From contig CANHLV010000061.1 of NCBI GenBank assembly GCA_947461495.1, forward strand, positions 1 through 8,345: DNA of 8,345 nt. Direction: 5' to 3'. The stretch's first letter is position 1, and each line of letters begins with the position of its first letter. Made by a program: the position numbers and the translations under genes. The stretch is from Chitinophagaceae bacterium. Lineage in GTDB: Bacteria; Bacteroidota; Bacteroidia; Chitinophagales; Chitinophagaceae. Shown here piece after piece: positions 7,034-8,345 of the stretch. The notes beneath the pieces are model-generated. The model had not been told where the DNA came from, did no database searches, and worked only from the letters and a program-made list of their open reading frames with translations.

Positions 7034-7085
7034 GGATTGCAATTGGTTTTAAGATTCGGAACCTCAAAACTATATATTGCAATCC
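7034..7085 (-). promoter_or_regulatory. 10-bp inverted repeat flanking the transposase promoter region; possible start-codon hairpin
   Basis: In transposase sense, GGATTGCAAT (7085-7076) is followed 32 nt later by its exact complement ATTGCAATCC (7043-7034), which ends one base before the ATG. Each arm also contains the self-complementary octamer ATTGCAAT. RNA reading in from outside the IS would carry both arms and could fold over the start codon. RNA started between the arms would carry only the second arm. The octamers could instead be a pair of protein-binding sites. Confidence 0.55.
7065..7072 (-). promoter_or_regulatory. Candidate Bacteroidota -7 promoter box for the transposase
   Basis: TAGTTTTG on the - strand fits the TAnnTTTG consensus of the Bacteroidota primary sigma factor. 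It lies 32 nt before the transposase ATG, between the arms of the inverted repeat. No clear TTTG -33 element stands at the usual distance upstream, so support is partial. Confidence 0.38.
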
Positions 7086-7094
7086 TTTTTATTC

Positions 7095-7119
7095 CTAATT
7101 TCTTAACTTAATGACATTG
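7095..7119 (-). repeat. Right terminal inverted repeat of the IS
   Basis: Read on the - strand it begins CAATGTCATTAAGTTAAG and continues AAATTAG, matching the left end at 24 of 25 positions. Similarity stops just inside this point. It lies upstream of the transposase. Confidence 0.93.
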
Positions 7120-7128
7120 CCCTTTGGG
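7120..7128. repeat. Right 9-bp target site duplication
   Basis: CCCTTTGGG follows the right inverted repeat directly and equals 5680-5688. Removing the IS and one of these copies joins the two parts into an uninterrupted 31-bp palindromic repeat. Confidence 0.93.
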
Positions 7129-7142
7129 GGATTTAGGGGGCT
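7129..7142 (-). repeat. Palindromic repeat, copy 2, right part (split by the IS)
   Basis: GGATTTAGGGGGCT is the last 14 bases of copy 2. Together with 5672-5688 it gives exactly 31 bp, the same length as copy 1. Its 36-nt spacer to the umuC stop contains three loose 9-10 nt units resembling CTTTGAAAC (7148-7175), which may be another simple repeat, and no terminator-like hairpin with a T run. Confidence 0.87.
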
Positions 7143-7178
7143 GTTAACCTTTTGAACATCTGAAACCTTTGAAACCTC

Positions 7179-8345
7179 TTACTTCACCACACACAATTCA
7201 TCCCATCTTGTCGTAAATCTGTTGCTTCTCATTTCCTGCCTCATCTTCCAGTCTCTTTTTGTTCCTGAAGAAGCGAATTTTAAAATATCATTGCACATGC
7301 TGAAATTGATATTGTCAATCACGCTCATCAGCTTTTTTGCGTTGGTATTTTCAGGAGGCTCAAACAGATTGAATTGAATCATATCGGAAGGAACGATATT
7401 ACCTAGGATAATGCCTGCTTTGATGTACTTGTTGCCTTTATTGTACAAGGCATCGACTAAAGGCATCACCTGTGCAATCAATACATTGGTTAAACAAGTA
7501 GCAGCTGGTAAAAGAATATAAGTGGACCGATAGGAAGGTTCGTATTGTCCGTAGTTGCGGTTGTTGCTGCTTACCACAAACACGCTGACAGAACCGGCCG
7601 CACTATTTTGTCGGCGCAGTTTTTCTGCAGCACGGGCGACATAAGTGGCGACGGCTTCTTTCAATTCATTCAATTCATATACGGGTTTACCGAACATCCT
7701 TGTGGTGGCGATCATTTTTTTTGTCGTCAGAGGATCTTTCATCTCAATGCAGGGGATGCCCTTCAGTTCTTTTACCAGCCTCACTCCTACTATGCCGCCC
7801 ATATTTTTTCTCACCCATTCTTCATTCATGTTTCTTAAATCCCATGCGGTGTTGATATTGAACATGCGTAGTTTTTTGGAATTAGCACCGCCCACACCCC
7901 AGATATCTTCGACAGCTGTTCTTTCCAGCGCTTCCATTTGCTGATCGGGTGTTTGAAGTATCATCACGCCTTGAGTTCCTGCTTTATCCTTTTTGGCAAG
8001 CCTATTCGCCACTTTGGACAATACTTTTGTTGGCGCCACACCTATCGAAACAGGAATACCAGTCCATAGTTCAGTGGTTTGTTTTACAAAAACAGAATAT
8101 TCATATAGTTTATCAGAGGCGATTCCTGTAAGGTCGAGAAAGGATTCATCCACAGAATATACTTCTACGACTGGGGCGAGTAGACGAAGTGTGTCCATCA
8201 CTCTTTTGCTCAGATCTCCGTACAAGTGATAGTTACTGGAAAAAACGGCTACATTGTTTTTCAATATCTCTTCTTTGTTTTGATAATACGGACCTGCCAT
8301 ACGGATGCCCAGCGCCTTAGCTTCGTCAGTTCGTGATACAATACA
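7179..8345 (-). CDS. umuC: DNA polymerase V catalytic subunit UmuC (Y-family), N-terminus outside the window
   Basis: UmuC, with UmuD', forms the error-prone translesion polymerase Pol V used in the SOS response. The - strand frame is open to the window edge and gives 388 residues; E. coli UmuC has 422, so about 35 N-terminal residues (including the first metal-binding Asp) are missing. The ATG at 8300 is internal: upstream codons encode CIVSRTDEAKALGIR, a clear match to the family's GCV-ARS-EAKALGIKM block. The catalytic pair is in VEVYSVDESFLDLTG (D66, E67 of the visible part). A helix-hairpin-helix-like stretch has VEDIWGVGGANSKKL, and the little-finger domain follows. QFNLF (324-328) looks like the beta-clamp binding motif. 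The end WKMRQEMRSNRFTTRWDEL resembles the UmuC-specific C-terminal tail, which favours UmuC over DinB. The gene converges on ftsZ. A umuD partner and an SOS operator would lie beyond 8345 and cannot be seen. Confidence 0.95.
   Translation of the reverse strand, partial: CIVSRTDEAKALGIRMAGPYYQNKEEILKNNVAVFSSNYHLYGDLSKRVMDTLRLLAPVVEVYSVDESFLDLTGIASDKLYEYSVFVKQTTELWTGIPVSIGVAPTKVLSKVANRLAKKDKAGTQGVMILQTPDQQMEALERTAVEDIWGVGGANSKKLRMFNINTAWDLRNMNEEWVRKNMGGIVGVRLVKELKGIPCIEMKDPLTTKKMIATTRMFGKPVYELNELKEAVATYVARAAEKLRRQNSAAGSVSVFVVSSNNRNYGQYEPSYRSTYILLPAATCLTNVLIAQVMPLVDALYNKGNKYIKAGIILGNIVPSDMIQFNLFEPPENTNAKKLMSVIDNINFSMCNDILKFASSGTKRDWKMRQEMRSNRFTTRWDELCVVK

Larger units (their letters stand above)
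5689..7119 (-). mobile_element. Complete IS4-family insertion sequence, 1431 bp, with intact ends and transposase
   Basis: The element is bounded by terminal inverted repeats that match at 24 of 25 positions and start CAATGTCATTAAGTTAAG. Perfect 9-bp duplications lie outside them. One transposase gene fills it, with no passenger gene. CA ends, a 9-bp duplication and a length near 1.4 kb fit the IS4Sa subgroup of the IS4 family as I recall it; the subgroup is inference. Intact duplications, intact ends and an intact reading frame suggest a recent insertion that may still be active. It sits between convergent ftsZ and umuC, downstream of both, so it should disrupt neither. Confidence 0.95.

Noticed and set aside
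7545..8229. Several + strand open frames across umuC.
   Set aside because: They mirror the UmuC frame, whose motifs run continuously to the window edge, so they are shadows.
8298..8300. ATG at 8300 as the true start of umuC.
   Set aside because: The frame stays open upstream to the window edge and encodes a conserved family block, EAKALGIR, so the start lies outside.
1..8345. CRISPR array, tRNA, toxin-antitoxin or defence island.
   Set aside because: No regularly spaced repeats, tRNA-like folds or small gene pairs were seen; the window is division genes, one IS and umuC.

Overview
The window looks like part of a Bacteroidota chromosome, perhaps from the Chitinophagaceae or a related group. 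The evidence is the gene order murC-ftsQ-ftsA-ftsZ with no ddl or murB between murC and ftsQ, A-rich leaders without Shine-Dalgarno sequences, a long-linker FtsZ ending in a VPAYLRR-type peptide, and a G/C-tract palindromic repeat of a kind I recall as common in this phylum. Assignment below phylum is inference. The DNA is AT-rich by eye.

Positions 1-5421 (+ strand) are the end of a division and cell wall (dcw) cluster: the C-terminal part of murC (UDP-MurNAc:L-alanine ligase), complete ftsQ with a long basic low-complexity tail, complete ftsA, and complete ftsZ with a linker of roughly 250 residues. Gaps are 19, 52 and 38 nt, so they are probably co-transcribed. MurC makes a peptidoglycan precursor. 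FtsA anchors FtsZ filaments to the membrane, and FtsQ is a membrane/periplasmic divisome component. A strong intrinsic terminator (5467-5493) closes the operon.

Positions 5422-7178 are a convergent intergenic region of about 317 bp in its original form. It holds two inverted copies of a 31-bp repeat. The second copy was split by a complete IS4-family insertion sequence of 1431 bp (5689-7119). The IS has 25-bp inverted repeats with one mismatch, a 9-bp target duplication CCCTTTGGG, and an intact 440-aa transposase on the - strand. Removing the IS and one duplication restores the repeat exactly. A third, diverged copy lies in frame inside ftsQ.

Positions 7179-8345 (- strand) are umuC, the catalytic subunit of an SOS-type Y-family polymerase (Pol V). 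It lacks about 35 N-terminal residues because the window ends there. It converges on ftsZ, and its transcripts would run into the IS in the sense of the transposase.

The genes are well-known families. The less ordinary features are the palindromic repeat (one copy domesticated in the FtsQ tail, one used as an IS target) and a start-codon-adjacent inverted repeat upstream of the transposase. That inverted repeat has the geometry of the read-through protection hairpins known from IS10 and IS50. I saw no CRISPR array, tRNA, rRNA or clearly new multi-gene system.
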